NCBI GenBank assembly: GCA_021650895.1
Contig: CP091278.1
Span: forward strand, 2,571,659-2,635,658
Direction of reading: 5' to 3'
Length of the DNA: 64,000 nt
DNA from: Candidatus Jettenia sp.
GTDB taxonomy: Bacteria > Planctomycetota > Brocadiia > Brocadiales > Brocadiaceae
Below, one piece after another: positions 44,276 to 53,525 of this stretch. Position 1 is the stretch's first letter. Every line of letters starts with the position of its first letter. The notes below the pieces were generated by a model that had not been told where the DNA came from, searched no databases, and was given only the letters and a program-made list of their open reading frames with translations. Both the position numbers and the translations under genes were made by a program.

Positions 44276-45205
44276 ATGGATGTTACGATTGTAATAGTAA
44301 GTTATAATGTGGCTGACTTATTAAATGAATGCATTATCTCAATAAAAAAAGAGACATCCTGCGAATACGAGATTATTGTTGTTGACAATAATTCTGTAGA
44401 TAATTCCATGGAGATACTTAAGGCGAATCATCCCGACGTAAAACGAATACAGAACGTGAGCAATGTAGGTTTTGCAAAGGCAAATAATCAGGCCTTCGAA
44501 AAGGCTCAAGGCCGCTACATTTTTATGCTTAATCCCGATACCGTTGTTTTAGATAGAGCTATTGATAAGCTGGTTCAATTTATGGACGAACACCCGGAAG
44601 CAGGAGCTTGTGGGCCAAAAGTTTTAAACTATGATATGTCTCTTCAGCCTAGTTGCCATCATTTCCCGACAATTGCGATGAGGTTCATAGAGCATTCTCA
44701 ACTTGAGAGGATTTTTCCAAAAAGCAAAATTTTCGGTCGCCACTATATGACTTACTGGAATTATGATGAGGTAAAAGAGGTGGACTGGATTCGGGGTTGT
44801 TCCTTGCTGCTTAGAAAGACAACCTTAGAGCTTGTAGGAACTCTTGATGAGAATTATTTTATGTATACAGAAGAAACAGATATTTGTTATCGCATGAATA
44901 AGAGTGGATGGAAAGTGCTGTTTTTCCCGGGAGCGGAGATTGTGCATTACTGGGGTAAAAGTTCCGAAGTCTCAAAGAAGGAAAAAGGATATTCTCCTAC
45001 AGCGATAAAATACTTATTTAATACGAAATACTATTTTTTTAAAAAACATTACGGCTATGTTCATTTTATTTTTATAAAAGGAATTGACTTTGTATTTTAT
45101 TTATTGGTCTTTATAAAAAATATATTTAGAAAGGATGCAGAGGTACGGAGATTAAAACTATCGTATGCTTCTTATGTGCTTTCTCTGATCTTATTTGGCA
45201 AGTAG
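44276..45205 (+). CDS. Glycosyltransferase family 2 (rhamnosyltransferase-like)
   Basis: 309 residues, GT-A fold. MDVTIVIVSYNVADLLNECI begins the nucleotide domain; EIIVVDNNSVDNSMEIL near residue 36, NVGFAKANNQAFEKAQGRYIFMLNPDTVVLD near 63 (the acceptor/metal DxD region reads NPDT), and DWIRGCSLLLRKTTLELVGTLDENYFMYTEETDICYRM near 167, the ED-type catalytic segment of WbbL-like enzymes. A C-terminal hydrophobic segment may anchor it. The ATG at 44276 is chosen because it begins the fold cleanly; a TTG at 44264 overlapping the previous stop is possible. Confidence 0.88.
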   Translation: MDVTIVIVSYNVADLLNECIISIKKETSCEYEIIVVDNNSVDNSMEILKANHPDVKRIQNVSNVGFAKANNQAFEKAQGRYIFMLNPDTVVLDRAIDKLVQFMDEHPEAGACGPKVLNYDMSLQPSCHHFPTIAMRFIEHSQLERIFPKSKIFGRHYMTYWNYDEVKEVDWIRGCSLLLRKTTLELVGTLDENYFMYTEETDICYRMNKSGWKVLFFPGAEIVHYWGKSSEVSKKEKGYSPTAIKYLFNTKYYFFKKHYGYVHFIFIKGIDFVFYLLVFIKNIFRKDAEVRRLKLSYASYVLSLILFGK

Positions 45206-45857
45206 ATGTACCGCAAGGAAAAGACATAGATACCTTAAAGAGAAATACTCCTGGCTATTGTTTTCTTACTCTTGTAGTTACAGAGATCATACATGAGGCT
45301 ATCTTTGGCAGGAAAGATGTAAAATCTTACAATCTCTATTCATGAAAAATAGAGACGATGTAGGGTGAAGCTTTAGCCTCATATGCATCAAGCTAACATA
45401 TGGAAACGGTGAAGAATAACAAACCACCCGTAATCCCCCTTGATCCTCTTTTAAAAAAGGGGGAAATGGTGAATGCTTTAGAAAAGGGGGAAAAGTTTGA
45501 TATATTTGATCAGGCAAGCTTTTCTCAAGAGAAAATCCTTCCTTACTTTCCCCCCCTTTTTTAAAGGGAGGTTAGGAGGATTAAAGGGAAACATGGACAC
45601 ACATTGCTCTTTTCCCAGGGGGATACCTCCTTTTTCATGGAACACTATTCTTAGCTTGACGCATATGAGCTTTAGCCTTGCCAAGCAACCCTAAAGGGTT
45701 GTCCTACATACTTGAAATTCCTAAACAGTAAATCAGGATATACTATAACTTATAACACGGTATTCTTTTGAACTCGTAACACTTTAGTTTTTTGAAAAAT
45801 AACCCCATAGGGGTGAAACGTTTATAGAATGATAAAGTTATCTATAGAGGTGTATTT
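45206..45857. other. Gene-free stretch with purine/pyrimidine hairpins
   Basis: 650 bp with no gene visible. Near 45428-45475 and 45545-45590 run AAAGGGGG / CCCCCTTTTTT tracts (TCCCCCTTGATCCTC and its partial inverse) that can pair over ~120 bp. Near 45675 is TTTAGCCTTGCCAAGCAACC with AACCCTAAAGGGTT, related to the hairpins at 39820-39895. The surrounding DNA gives a likely break between two transcription units, and the next gene starts with GTG at 45858. Confidence 0.55.
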
Positions 45858-47090
45858 GTGAATGCGAAAAAAATACTCATTATTTCTCCTTGTCCTCTTT
45901 TCCCCACAGTGATGGGAAATCAGGTCAGGATAAAGTTTCTTATAGAAGAGCTAAACAAACGGCATTGTGTAGACTTGATAACCCTTGAAGATAGAAAAAA
46001 TTATAGTGTGCACGATGCGCACTATAAAAAAATATGCCGTAAACATTATCCCATAATAATTCCGAATAATAAAGACAATGTGATTGGCAGGGTTTTTTAT
46101 AGTTTAGGGCGACGGCTTGTGTACTTGCTTTTTGGAATTCCTTCGCAATATTATTATTCTTCGTTGCCACAGATCCAGCGAGAGATATATGACATAATAA
46201 GCAGGAATGATTATGATGTTATCCAATTTGAATATTGGTTTATGGGAAAATTTATAAAGAAGTTAAAACAAAAATTATATTTAACAGTTGATACCCATGA
46301 TGTATGTCATGAAAAAACAGAGAAAGAATTTCAAGCTATATATGGAAATTCTCATAAGCAAAGATTTATTCAAAGAGAACTTTCAAAGATAAAAGAATTG
46401 GAGCATTATTACCTTAATCAATGTGACACAATCATTTCAATCTCCAGTTCTGATCATATATATTTTGAAAATAATTTTCCCGGAAGAAAGATCCTGTATA
46501 TACCAATAGGAATAGATTTAAAGGATTTCCTTAGTTACCCGACAATCAAAAATAATAAACCAACAGTCCTTTTTTATGGAAATTTAGGAACACTTCAGAA
46601 TATACATGCTTTTTTTGAATTATGGAATAAAATCTTCCCGCGTATAAAAAAAGAAATTCCTGAGGCACAGTTGAAGGTTGTTGGGGCTAATCCTCCCGAT
46701 ACTATCAAAAAGCTGGCAAGTTTAGGGTATGTAGAAGTGACAGGTTTCATGAATTGTTTACCTGACACTTTATCATCATGTCACCTGAAAATATTGCCAA
46801 TGAAAATCGGAGGTGGTTTCCGTACCCGCCTTATTGAAGTAATGGCTAGTGGAGTGCCAGTTATTGGTACTTATATTGGGGTGGACAGTTTAGCATTTGA
46901 AAATGACGTTCATGGGTATATTAGTGATGACTATAATGTATTAACTCATAAAGCTGTAGAATTATTAAGAAATGATGAAAAAAGACAACACATGGGTATC
47001 GAATGTAAAAAATTTGTTGAAAGTCACTATACAACGGAAAAGGTTTATGGAAAGCTTTCTCAATATTATTTTGATTTAGAATTATCGTGA
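45858..47090 (+). CDS. Glycosyltransferase family 4
   Basis: 410 residues. N-terminal KKILIISPCPLFPTVMGNQVRIKFLIEELNKRH is the GT-B start seen in GT4 enzymes with the PxPxxGG-like loop (here PTVMGNQ). Central DVIQFEYWFMGKFIKKLKQ near residue 115 and C-terminal FYGNLGTLQNIHAFFELW near 235, ILPMKIGGGFRTRLIEVMASGVPVIGTYIG near 312 (donor-site region with Arg and Glu). GTG start at 45858, with AGAGG upstream. Adds a sugar to the glycan; donor unknown. Confidence 0.87.
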   Translation: MNAKKILIISPCPLFPTVMGNQVRIKFLIEELNKRHCVDLITLEDRKNYSVHDAHYKKICRKHYPIIIPNNKDNVIGRVFYSLGRRLVYLLFGIPSQYYYSSLPQIQREIYDIISRNDYDVIQFEYWFMGKFIKKLKQKLYLTVDTHDVCHEKTEKEFQAIYGNSHKQRFIQRELSKIKELEHYYLNQCDTIISISSSDHIYFENNFPGRKILYIPIGIDLKDFLSYPTIKNNKPTVLFYGNLGTLQNIHAFFELWNKIFPRIKKEIPEAQLKVVGANPPDTIKKLASLGYVEVTGFMNCLPDTLSSCHLKILPMKIGGGFRTRLIEVMASGVPVIGTYIGVDSLAFENDVHGYISDDYNVLTHKAVELLRNDEKRQHMGIECKKFVESHYTTEKVYGKLSQYYFDLELS

Positions 47091-47246
47091 ACAGTAATTG
47101 AGATAAGAATAGATTCTGTGAATATGTTAGTTTCGATCGTTCAAGTCCGAAGGGCTGTTATGATTATAGATAATGTACAACTTATAAATTACAAATAAAC
47201 AACCCCGAAGGAGTGGCATGATTGTTTAGAATTTTTGTGTCTCTTC

Positions 47247-47368
47247 AGGGGAATGAACCCACCCCTACCCCCTCCCAAGAGGGGAATAAAAAAGTCCCCT
47301 CTTGGGAGGGGGTTGAGGGGGTGGGTAAAAAATCGTTGGGTTTTGTCTTTTAAAACCCAACCTATTTA
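47247..47368. repeat. Long hairpin repeat, second copy
   Basis: Nearly identical to 40021-40138: CCCACCCCTACCCCCTCCC against its inverse around an inner AGAGGGGA/TCCCCTCT, followed by TTGGGTTTTGTCTTTTAAAA and CCCAACCT. About 120 bp, few substitutions and one or two indels between copies. It fills most of the 312-bp gap between two genes; nothing else is visible there. Confidence 0.85.
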
Positions 47369-47402
47369 ATTTATTTTATTACACAACTGAGGAAATAGTA
47401 CA

Positions 47403-48392
47403 TTGTTAATAATTCTTAGGCATCCTGATGGATTAGTCCATATTAAGCAATCATGGAATACAGACAAGAATATTATATCGGTTGAACTTCACAATAAAAG
47501 ATCATTTATGCCGATAAGTACATTCGAGACCACATATCCATGGGAATTAATAAAAAGTATTTTACATAGTAAAGGACCAGCATGTTTATGTAATGAAATA
47601 ATGAGAGATGAAGATCCTCGTTATATTCAACATCAATTAAAATACAATTTGCTGAGTTATGTCAGCGAGAAAGACTTTGAAAATAAGAGAATACTAGACT
47701 TTGGTTGTGATGCAGGCGCATCCTCAATAGTATTATCGCGCATGTTGCCGAATACGGAGATAGTTGGAGTAGAATTAGACGAAAAATTGCTATACACAGC
47801 CAGATTGAGGGCAGAGCATTATCAAGCTCATAATATACGTTTTATCCCTTCTCCCGACGGCAACAATATTCCTGATAAGCTGGGAAAATTTGATTACATA
47901 ATTTTAAGTGCGGTATATGAACATCTTCTTCCCCATGAGAGGAAAAATTTATTACCTAAATTATGGGCACATTTAGATTCTGGAGGTGTTATGTTTATTA
48001 ACCAGACACCAAACAAATTATTCCCTATAGAATTGCACACAACACATCTGCCATTGATCAATTACTTACCGGATAAGCTGGCGTTGCTTTTTGCGAGGAC
48101 GTTCTCGAAAAGAGTTATCTTTGGTGATGATTGGGAAACATTATTGCGCAGAGGGATACGGGGAGGGACGATAAGTGAAATAACAGGTTTTTTATACGGA
48201 GATCAAAAACTATTACTGTTAGAACCTGCGATGATAGGGGTACATGACAGTATTGATATTTGGTATCGGCTAACAAATACCAAAAGATTAGTAACTTTCA
48301 AGAAATTGTTAAAGTTTGGTATGAAATTTTTTAAGTTTGTTACAGGCATACAATTAACACCTTGCCTGTCTTTGGCGTTAAAGAAATTATAG
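47403..48392 (+). CDS. SAM-dependent class I methyltransferase
   Basis: 329 residues. Motif I RILDFGCDAGASSIVLSRML near residue 97 and motif II EIVGVELDEKLLYTARLR near 120, then KFDYIILSAVYEHLLPHERKNLLP near 161 and LDSGGVMFINQTPN near 190, all standard for the family. The N-terminal 95 residues are not recognised. The TTG at 47403 is the first in-frame start; an ATG at residue 36 (MPISTFETTYPW) could be the true beginning, as no clear ribosome-binding site marks either. Acts presumably on a sugar. Confidence 0.72.
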   Translation: MLIILRHPDGLVHIKQSWNTDKNIISVELHNKRSFMPISTFETTYPWELIKSILHSKGPACLCNEIMRDEDPRYIQHQLKYNLLSYVSEKDFENKRILDFGCDAGASSIVLSRMLPNTEIVGVELDEKLLYTARLRAEHYQAHNIRFIPSPDGNNIPDKLGKFDYIILSAVYEHLLPHERKNLLPKLWAHLDSGGVMFINQTPNKLFPIELHTTHLPLINYLPDKLALLFARTFSKRVIFGDDWETLLRRGIRGGTISEITGFLYGDQKLLLLEPAMIGVHDSIDIWYRLTNTKRLVTFKKLLKFGMKFFKFVTGIQLTPCLSLALKKL

Positions 48393-48421
48393 GTATTCGA
48401 TAATTTAAAAGGCTTGTAAAT

Positions 48422-49546
48422 ATGCAGAATATTCTCTATATTATCCCATCCTTAAGACTTGCCGGAGCTGAGAAGCAAATCATTAGTTTAGTAAATGGTT
48501 TATCAGAAAAAAGATTCAATATCCATCTTTTTACCTTCGAAAGTCCGCTTGATCAGCTGGGTAGCCTGAACAAACAGAAAGTTAAGTTCTATAATTATCC
48601 CAGGAGGTATAAGTTTGATTTTTCTCCCTCGAAAAAGATTGCCGAAATAATTAATAGAGAAAACATAGATATTGTAGACTGCAGATTGCAGATTGCTCTT
48701 TTGTATGGATTTCTTGGAAGGATATTGGCAAAAAAGAAGATAAAATTCACAACCTCGGTACATACAACAATAAATAGAAATAGAAAAGATGAACTGTTAG
48801 ATCGTCTTCTCTATGTTCAATTAATGAAATACTGTGATAGGGTTGTAACCGTTTGCGAAAATCAACGGAAATACTGGATAAGAAAATATCCCTTCCTTGA
48901 AGAAAAATGTATCACTATACATAACGGCGTAGATATTAATGAATTTAAGGATGACGTATCCGAGGATGAAAAGAAGATTTTAAGGGCTTCCTTAAAGATA
49001 GAAGATGATGAGTTGCTTGTAGGGACGGTTGCAGGCTTCAGGCCGGAAAAAGGTCACGAATATATATTGAGGGCATTAAAACTTCTTTTGAACTCAGGTG
49101 TGAAGATCAAACTCATCCTTATAGGGGATGGGGAGAGAAGAGATTACCTGCAGTCTCTTGCTCATAAACTTGGAATTTGGAGAAATATCATCTGGCTGGG
49201 TTTGCAGAAAGAACCAAAAAAATATATCAGCATCTTCGATATATTCCTTATGGCATCTTATAGGGTAGAGACATTCTCTAATGCAATTATTGAGGCACTT
49301 TCTATGTCTAAGCCTGTTATCGCAACAGATGTAGGAGGAACCTCTGAGATGGTTAAAGACGGTGTAAATGGCTTTCTTGTAAGGCCAAAAAATCCGGAAG
49401 ATATTTCGGAAAAGATTACATATTTCATTGAAAATCCTCAGTGTTTTAGACGCTTCTCTCAAAACGCGAGATCATGCGCTGTAGAAGGGTTAAGCAAAGA
49501 ACGGACGATAATGAAGACAGAAGAACTTCTTATGACATTAGCTTAA
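48422..49546 (+). CDS. Glycosyltransferase family 4
   Basis: 374 residues, GT-B fold. N-terminal ILYIIPSLRLAGAEKQIISLVNGLSEKRFNIHLFTFE has the GGAEK-type loop (LAGAEKQI). Donor side: VGTVAGFRPEKGHEYILRALKLL near residue 200, KLILIGDGERRDYLQSLAHKLG near 224, and FSNAIIEALSMSKPVIATDVGGTSEMVKDGVNGFLV near 282, the E-x7-E region with the conserved Gly-Gly. Typical capsule or EPS glycosyltransferase. Next to it lies a palindromic repeat, then the lyase gene. Confidence 0.9.
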   Translation: MQNILYIIPSLRLAGAEKQIISLVNGLSEKRFNIHLFTFESPLDQLGSLNKQKVKFYNYPRRYKFDFSPSKKIAEIINRENIDIVDCRLQIALLYGFLGRILAKKKIKFTTSVHTTINRNRKDELLDRLLYVQLMKYCDRVVTVCENQRKYWIRKYPFLEEKCITIHNGVDINEFKDDVSEDEKKILRASLKIEDDELLVGTVAGFRPEKGHEYILRALKLLLNSGVKIKLILIGDGERRDYLQSLAHKLGIWRNIIWLGLQKEPKKYISIFDIFLMASYRVETFSNAIIEALSMSKPVIATDVGGTSEMVKDGVNGFLVRPKNPEDISEKITYFIENPQCFRRFSQNARSCAVEGLSKERTIMKTEELLMTLA

Positions 49547-49574
49547 AATAGGCATTCGGTGACTTTAGTGACGT

Positions 49575-49602
49575 GTAGTGGCAAGGCACGCCTTGCCACT
49601 AC
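49575..49602. repeat. Palindromic repeat, third copy
   Basis: GTAGTGGCAAGGCACGCC followed by the inverse TTGCCACTAC. It is the same element as at 28074-28099 and 39743-39770, with a near-perfect inverted repeat. In this 194-bp gap it could also act as a transcription terminator after the glycosyltransferase. Confidence 0.75.
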
Positions 49603-49740
49603 GTAGTTTGTTTGAATTCCCTGTGCATTTAAATTAAGCGGGCAATATCTCAAAAAATTTGAGATGCGTAATTATTTTTATATACTCATACCCTTTCCTG
49701 AAGATTGAAAAGGTATGAGATTATTTGGGGGGCAAACGAA

Positions 49741-51576
49741 ATGATATCCACGATAAAAATCAGACCGATCCTTTTCCTTTTAGTATCAATGAGCGTGCTA
49801 AATTTTTTTTATGGTAAAAATGGATCGTTTATGAAAGAAGCTTTCGCTTTTCCGGGAGGAAACAGACTTTTTCCTAACAGGAGTGTATCTGCTGAAGCAA
49901 AAAAATTTATCACCCGATATGATGAAGAACTGAAAGGGTGGTACAACCCTGTTTATTTTAAAGATTGGTTTGATACCGATCAACGTTTTGTAGGAAACAT
50001 AATCTTAGACTTCTCGATTCTTTGTTGGATAAACAATACCTCTACCAATCGGGATTATTTAAAAGGATGGTGTAGTCAGGCGATGCAAATCCAGCAATGG
50101 GGCGATAATAATGATCTTCAGATTTCTCATTTATTATTTGGGCTTTCCACGGTTTACGATTGGCATAGAGATAAGTTTGATAAAGAATTTCAAAATAGAT
50201 TAAGAATATTTATTTATGATCATGCTAAATATCTCTATGAATTTGCAAGAGAAACTCAAGATAGGTTTTGGGGAGGATCTTATTGGCAAAATCATAGCTG
50301 GGTAAATTATACCGCTATACTTGCTTCAGGCATGGCTCTTTCAGACGATTATGCTCGTGAGGCATCGGAATGGATAACTTTAGCAAGAAATAAGATTGAG
50401 ATGATAATCTCCCTCTTACCTGCCGATGGCTCTAACCATGAAGGTTTGAATTATTCCGTTTACGGGAATACGTGGTTAGTAAGAGGGCTTACTTTACTTG
50501 AAGTATTCGATGAGAATATTTTTAACAAATCTGATTATCTCAAAAATTATTATAAGTTTTTTAATGCCCTTAATCCCGATAACATGCTAAAGACTTTTTC
50601 CGATATAGGCGATTCACCTCAATATTTATGGTTCAACCCTTGCGAATTTTTCTTAAAGCTCTACAACGAATACCAATTAGATGAATACAGGGATTTGTAT
50701 CTGTTTTACCTGGATGAATATGAATATATAAAACCAGGCCTTATTTCAACGGTATACGGCTTAATAGAAAACGCTTCTTTTGAAAATATGCCTGTTCCAG
50801 TACGATCATATTTTTCGGAAGATTTGGGCGTTTTTGCTGATAAAATGACTGTGCAGGAAGAATTAGATGTATCGTTTTTCTTTAAATCAGGAGTCCCGGG
50901 CGGGAGAATGGGCCATGCTATAGCAAACCAGAATCCAACCTATCAGCTAAACCGTAGTCATGAGCACCCTGATCAGAATCATTTCGTAATTTGGAATAAG
51001 AACGGATTTCTTATTTCAGATACAGGGTACACCAATCTGAAACTTACGGTAGACCACAATAGTTTACTAATCAATGATGTTGGACAATTGGGAGAAGGAG
51101 ATTGGTGGTTTAAAGATGCGGATGTAAAGAATAAAGTTTTTAGCGAATCAGCGGGATTAACTGATAGAGGAGTCTATTCGAGAAAGGATGTATCCGTTAT
51201 CAGAGCAGACGCTGCTGAGTTTTATCCTCCAGAAGTAGGTCTTAAGAAATTTAACAGGACTATTGTGTGGCTTAAACCAATGGGTTTTATTATTCATGAT
51301 TCTATTGAAACAGAAGAACCGGAAGTTTTAAAACTAATATTTCATTCTAGTTTCGACATTGAGAAGTCCGGAGAAAATGAGTGTGTTTTTAAAGATAAAT
51401 CATCAATATGTGGTAAGTTTATATCTTTATCTCCTCAAGGAGCCACCATAGATGTTTCAGACCATTATATTATTTCTCACTCGAACAACGTAGAAATGAT
51501 TGGAGAAAAAATAACTATAGAAAGACATATGCAGAGTAATCAAGAAGAATTTCTAACTTTAATTTTACCACAATAA
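49741..51576 (+). CDS. Secreted heparinase II/III-family polysaccharide lyase
   Basis: 611 residues from the chosen ATG. A signal peptide (RPILFLLVSMSVLNFFYG) leads to the periplasm. An alpha/alpha toroid domain follows (STNRDYLKGWCSQAMQIQQWG near 100, YWQNHSWVNYTAILASGMALS near 182, PADGSNHEGLNYSVYGNTWL near 228), then the heparinase II/III beta-sandwich with HEHPDQNHFVIWNKNGFLISDTGYT near 410-435, where His and Asp are the conserved catalytic/metal residues. The GGGGGG site lies 8 bases before the ATG; the first in-frame ATG at 49705 would add 12 residues before the signal peptide. A lyase inside a polysaccharide locus usually trims or clears periplasmic polymer containing uronic acids, which fits the UDP-sugar dehydrogenase at 30567. 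Confidence 0.85.
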   Translation: MISTIKIRPILFLLVSMSVLNFFYGKNGSFMKEAFAFPGGNRLFPNRSVSAEAKKFITRYDEELKGWYNPVYFKDWFDTDQRFVGNIILDFSILCWINNTSTNRDYLKGWCSQAMQIQQWGDNNDLQISHLLFGLSTVYDWHRDKFDKEFQNRLRIFIYDHAKYLYEFARETQDRFWGGSYWQNHSWVNYTAILASGMALSDDYAREASEWITLARNKIEMIISLLPADGSNHEGLNYSVYGNTWLVRGLTLLEVFDENIFNKSDYLKNYYKFFNALNPDNMLKTFSDIGDSPQYLWFNPCEFFLKLYNEYQLDEYRDLYLFYLDEYEYIKPGLISTVYGLIENASFENMPVPVRSYFSEDLGVFADKMTVQEELDVSFFFKSGVPGGRMGHAIANQNPTYQLNRSHEHPDQNHFVIWNKNGFLISDTGYTNLKLTVDHNSLLINDVGQLGEGDWWFKDADVKNKVFSESAGLTDRGVYSRKDVSVIRADAAEFYPPEVGLKKFNRTIVWLKPMGFIIHDSIETEEPEVLKLIFHSSFDIEKSGENECVFKDKSSICGKFISLSPQGATIDVSDHYIISHSNNVEMIGEKITIERHMQSNQEEFLTLILPQ

Positions 51577-52020
51577 ATAGAGAAATTGTTGAATCATAGG
51601 GGGCGAACCTTGTGTTCGCCCACCCTTTATATAAATCCAAAATCTGTGTGTTTCTCCATAGCCAGGGCAAACACAAGGTTTTCCCCTACCACGGAGAGAC
51701 GCAAGATTTTGCGTCTCTACCCCTCGCTCAACGTATCGATTCAATCGGTGGAAGATTGAGCCAGCCGTATTATCATGAATTATCTTAACACTGTACTGTT
51801 CGGTTTTATACAGGAGATACTATAATTATAATTGGTTTCACATCTTCAACCCCTTACAAAAGGCAAAAGCCATTTTTTCGAAAAGATGCCATAATTTAGA
51901 GCTGTTCTCAACTTTTTCTTCCAGACCATTTTAATCTTAATTATCCTATTTCCCTTATATTCCGCTACTTAGCATACCTTTGTGTCTTTTTCGAACAATG
52001 TAGTGTAACTCTAGATTTTT
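51577..52020. repeat. Gene-free stretch with hairpins and a MITE remnant
   Basis: No gene is visible. 51599-51626: GGGGGCGAACCTTGTGTTCG followed by CCC, a hairpin repeat. 51693-51720: the GAGAGACGCAAGATTTTGCG palindrome. 51765-51803: read on the minus strand, CAGTACAGTGTTAAGATAAT and TCATGATAATACG are clearly related to the left end of the MITE at 22758 (CTAGTACACTGTCAATATAA, TCATGATAATACG), so this is a solitary, decayed end of the same element family. Confidence 0.6.
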
Positions 52021-52338
52021 TCTGTGTATACATTTACCTACACAGGGTATGTTTTTGCCACTATATAAACCATAACAAATATGTGTATACGGGATAATCA
52101 CTTAGCTATGATACTAGTAAATTTTGTATTCATATACATACAAAAAATAAGATCAGATTTTATCAATAAAAATAAAATTAATGTATACCAAAAGGTGTGT
52201 AACAAGTAGTTATTTAAACAGTTACATGTTTGTTTTATTTCCGATAAAAAATTTTTATACAAGTAGCTCTTTTTATAGGCATGCTGTTTGTGATTTACGT
52301 GCTACCGTATTAGACTTTATTGAGTACGCCTTATAAAT
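52021..52338 (+). promoter_or_regulatory. Conserved 308-bp leader, copy 2, with sigma54-like element
   Basis: Second copy of the region at 28431-28738. Both share CTGTGTA-N10-TACACAG (here 52022-52045), GGTATGTTTTTGCCA, CACTTAGCTA, CATATACATACA, GATCAGATTTTATCAATAAA, GATAAAAAATTTTTATACAA and TAGGCATGCTGTTTGTGAT (52276-52294). The GG-N10-GT of the latter (52278-52291) resembles a sigma54 -24/-12 promoter. The glycosyltransferase ATG at 52388 would be ~85 bp downstream of the transcription start. No ORF is conserved between the copies, so this is a regulatory rather than a coding duplicate. Confidence 0.65.
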
Positions 52339-52387
52339 AAGTGTTTTCCTTCATGTTTAGATAGATCTTATTTTTTAATAAATTACT

Positions 52388-53473
52388 ATGAGAGTCTTAA
52401 TTATTCATCCAGAATTTAAAAATACCGGTGGAGTAGCAGGTTATTATTCAGCGCTCAAGGACAAATTTTGTGTTGAAATTAAACATTTTACTATTGGAAA
52501 AAGGGCAGAAGGGAAAGGAATTTTTATAAATATTTTTAGGATTTTTAAAGATTATCTTCTCTTCATAAGAGAGTTAAAACGTAGTAAGTACGATGTTGTA
52601 CATATAAATCCCTCTTTGGATTTTAAGAGTGTTGTGCGTGATGGGGTTTTTATCTTGTTATCCAAATGTTACAAAATAAAGGTAATAGTGAATTTTCATG
52701 GTTGGTGTAAATCATTTGAACAAAAAATAAACCGGAGTGCTTTATGGTTATTCTTGAATATTTACGGGAAAGCAGATGTATTTATTCTCCTAGCTATGGA
52801 ATTTAGAAACAAACTCCTTGATTGGGGATTTAAGCAACCTGTTTATTTAGAAACAACCGCAGTTGATGACGAGTTAATCAAAGATGTCGACATGCAAACA
52901 ATTATAAGGACGAGGCTGGATAATACTCAATGTAAAGTTCTTTTCCTTTCACGGATTGTAAAAGAAAAAGGTATATATGAAACAGTAGATGCTGTAAATT
53001 TGCTTCATAGGAAATATTCCAATATTGAACTTATTGTTGCCGGAAACGGAGAAGAAATACAACGAGTTAAAGATTATGTGAAAGCAAACGCTATTTCAAA
53101 TGTTTCTTTTACCGGATATGTTAAGGGAGAGTTGAAAAAAAAATCTTTTGAAGGATCTTATATGTATTGTTTTCCCACGTATTACGGGGAAGGAATACCC
53201 ATTTCTGTTCTTGAGGCAATAGCATTTGGTTTACCTGTCATTACAAGACCAGTAGGAGGCATTGCAGATTTTTTTGAACAGGATAATCATGGTTTTATTA
53301 CTGAAAGCAAAGACCCTCGTGTTATTGCAAGTTATATTGAAAAGCTATACCTGGATAAGGAATTATACAAAAAAATTTCCCTCTATAACTACCACTATGC
53401 TACAGAATTATTTTTAGCATCAAAGGTTACAAAAAGATTAGAAAAGATATACAGGGAAGTACTACAGCTTTAA
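52388..53473 (+). CDS. Glycosyltransferase family 4
   Basis: 361 residues, GT-B fold. N-terminal MRVLIIHPEFKNTGGVAGYYSALKDKF with the GGV loop; donor domain with VLFLSRIVKEKGIYETVDAVNLL near residue 181, ELIVAGNGEEIQRVKDYV near 214, and YGEGIPISVLEAIAFGLPVITRPVGGIADFFEQDNHGFI near 266 (E-x7-E region). It opens the second gene set, directly behind the duplicated leader. Adds a hexose to the growing glycan; donor unknown. Confidence 0.88.
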   Translation: MRVLIIHPEFKNTGGVAGYYSALKDKFCVEIKHFTIGKRAEGKGIFINIFRIFKDYLLFIRELKRSKYDVVHINPSLDFKSVVRDGVFILLSKCYKIKVIVNFHGWCKSFEQKINRSALWLFLNIYGKADVFILLAMEFRNKLLDWGFKQPVYLETTAVDDELIKDVDMQTIIRTRLDNTQCKVLFLSRIVKEKGIYETVDAVNLLHRKYSNIELIVAGNGEEIQRVKDYVKANAISNVSFTGYVKGELKKKSFEGSYMYCFPTYYGEGIPISVLEAIAFGLPVITRPVGGIADFFEQDNHGFITESKDPRVIASYIEKLYLDKELYKKISLYNYHYATELFLASKVTKRLEKIYREVLQL

Positions 53474-53525
53474 TTTTGGCCATATCATTGCAAGACAAGC
53501 AATTCTTCCGGTAGGAGAAAAAGTG

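Noticed and set aside
39480-49602. CRISPR array suggested by repeated palindromes
   Set aside because: The repeats are irregularly spaced by kilobases, have no uniform spacers, and no cas genes are present.
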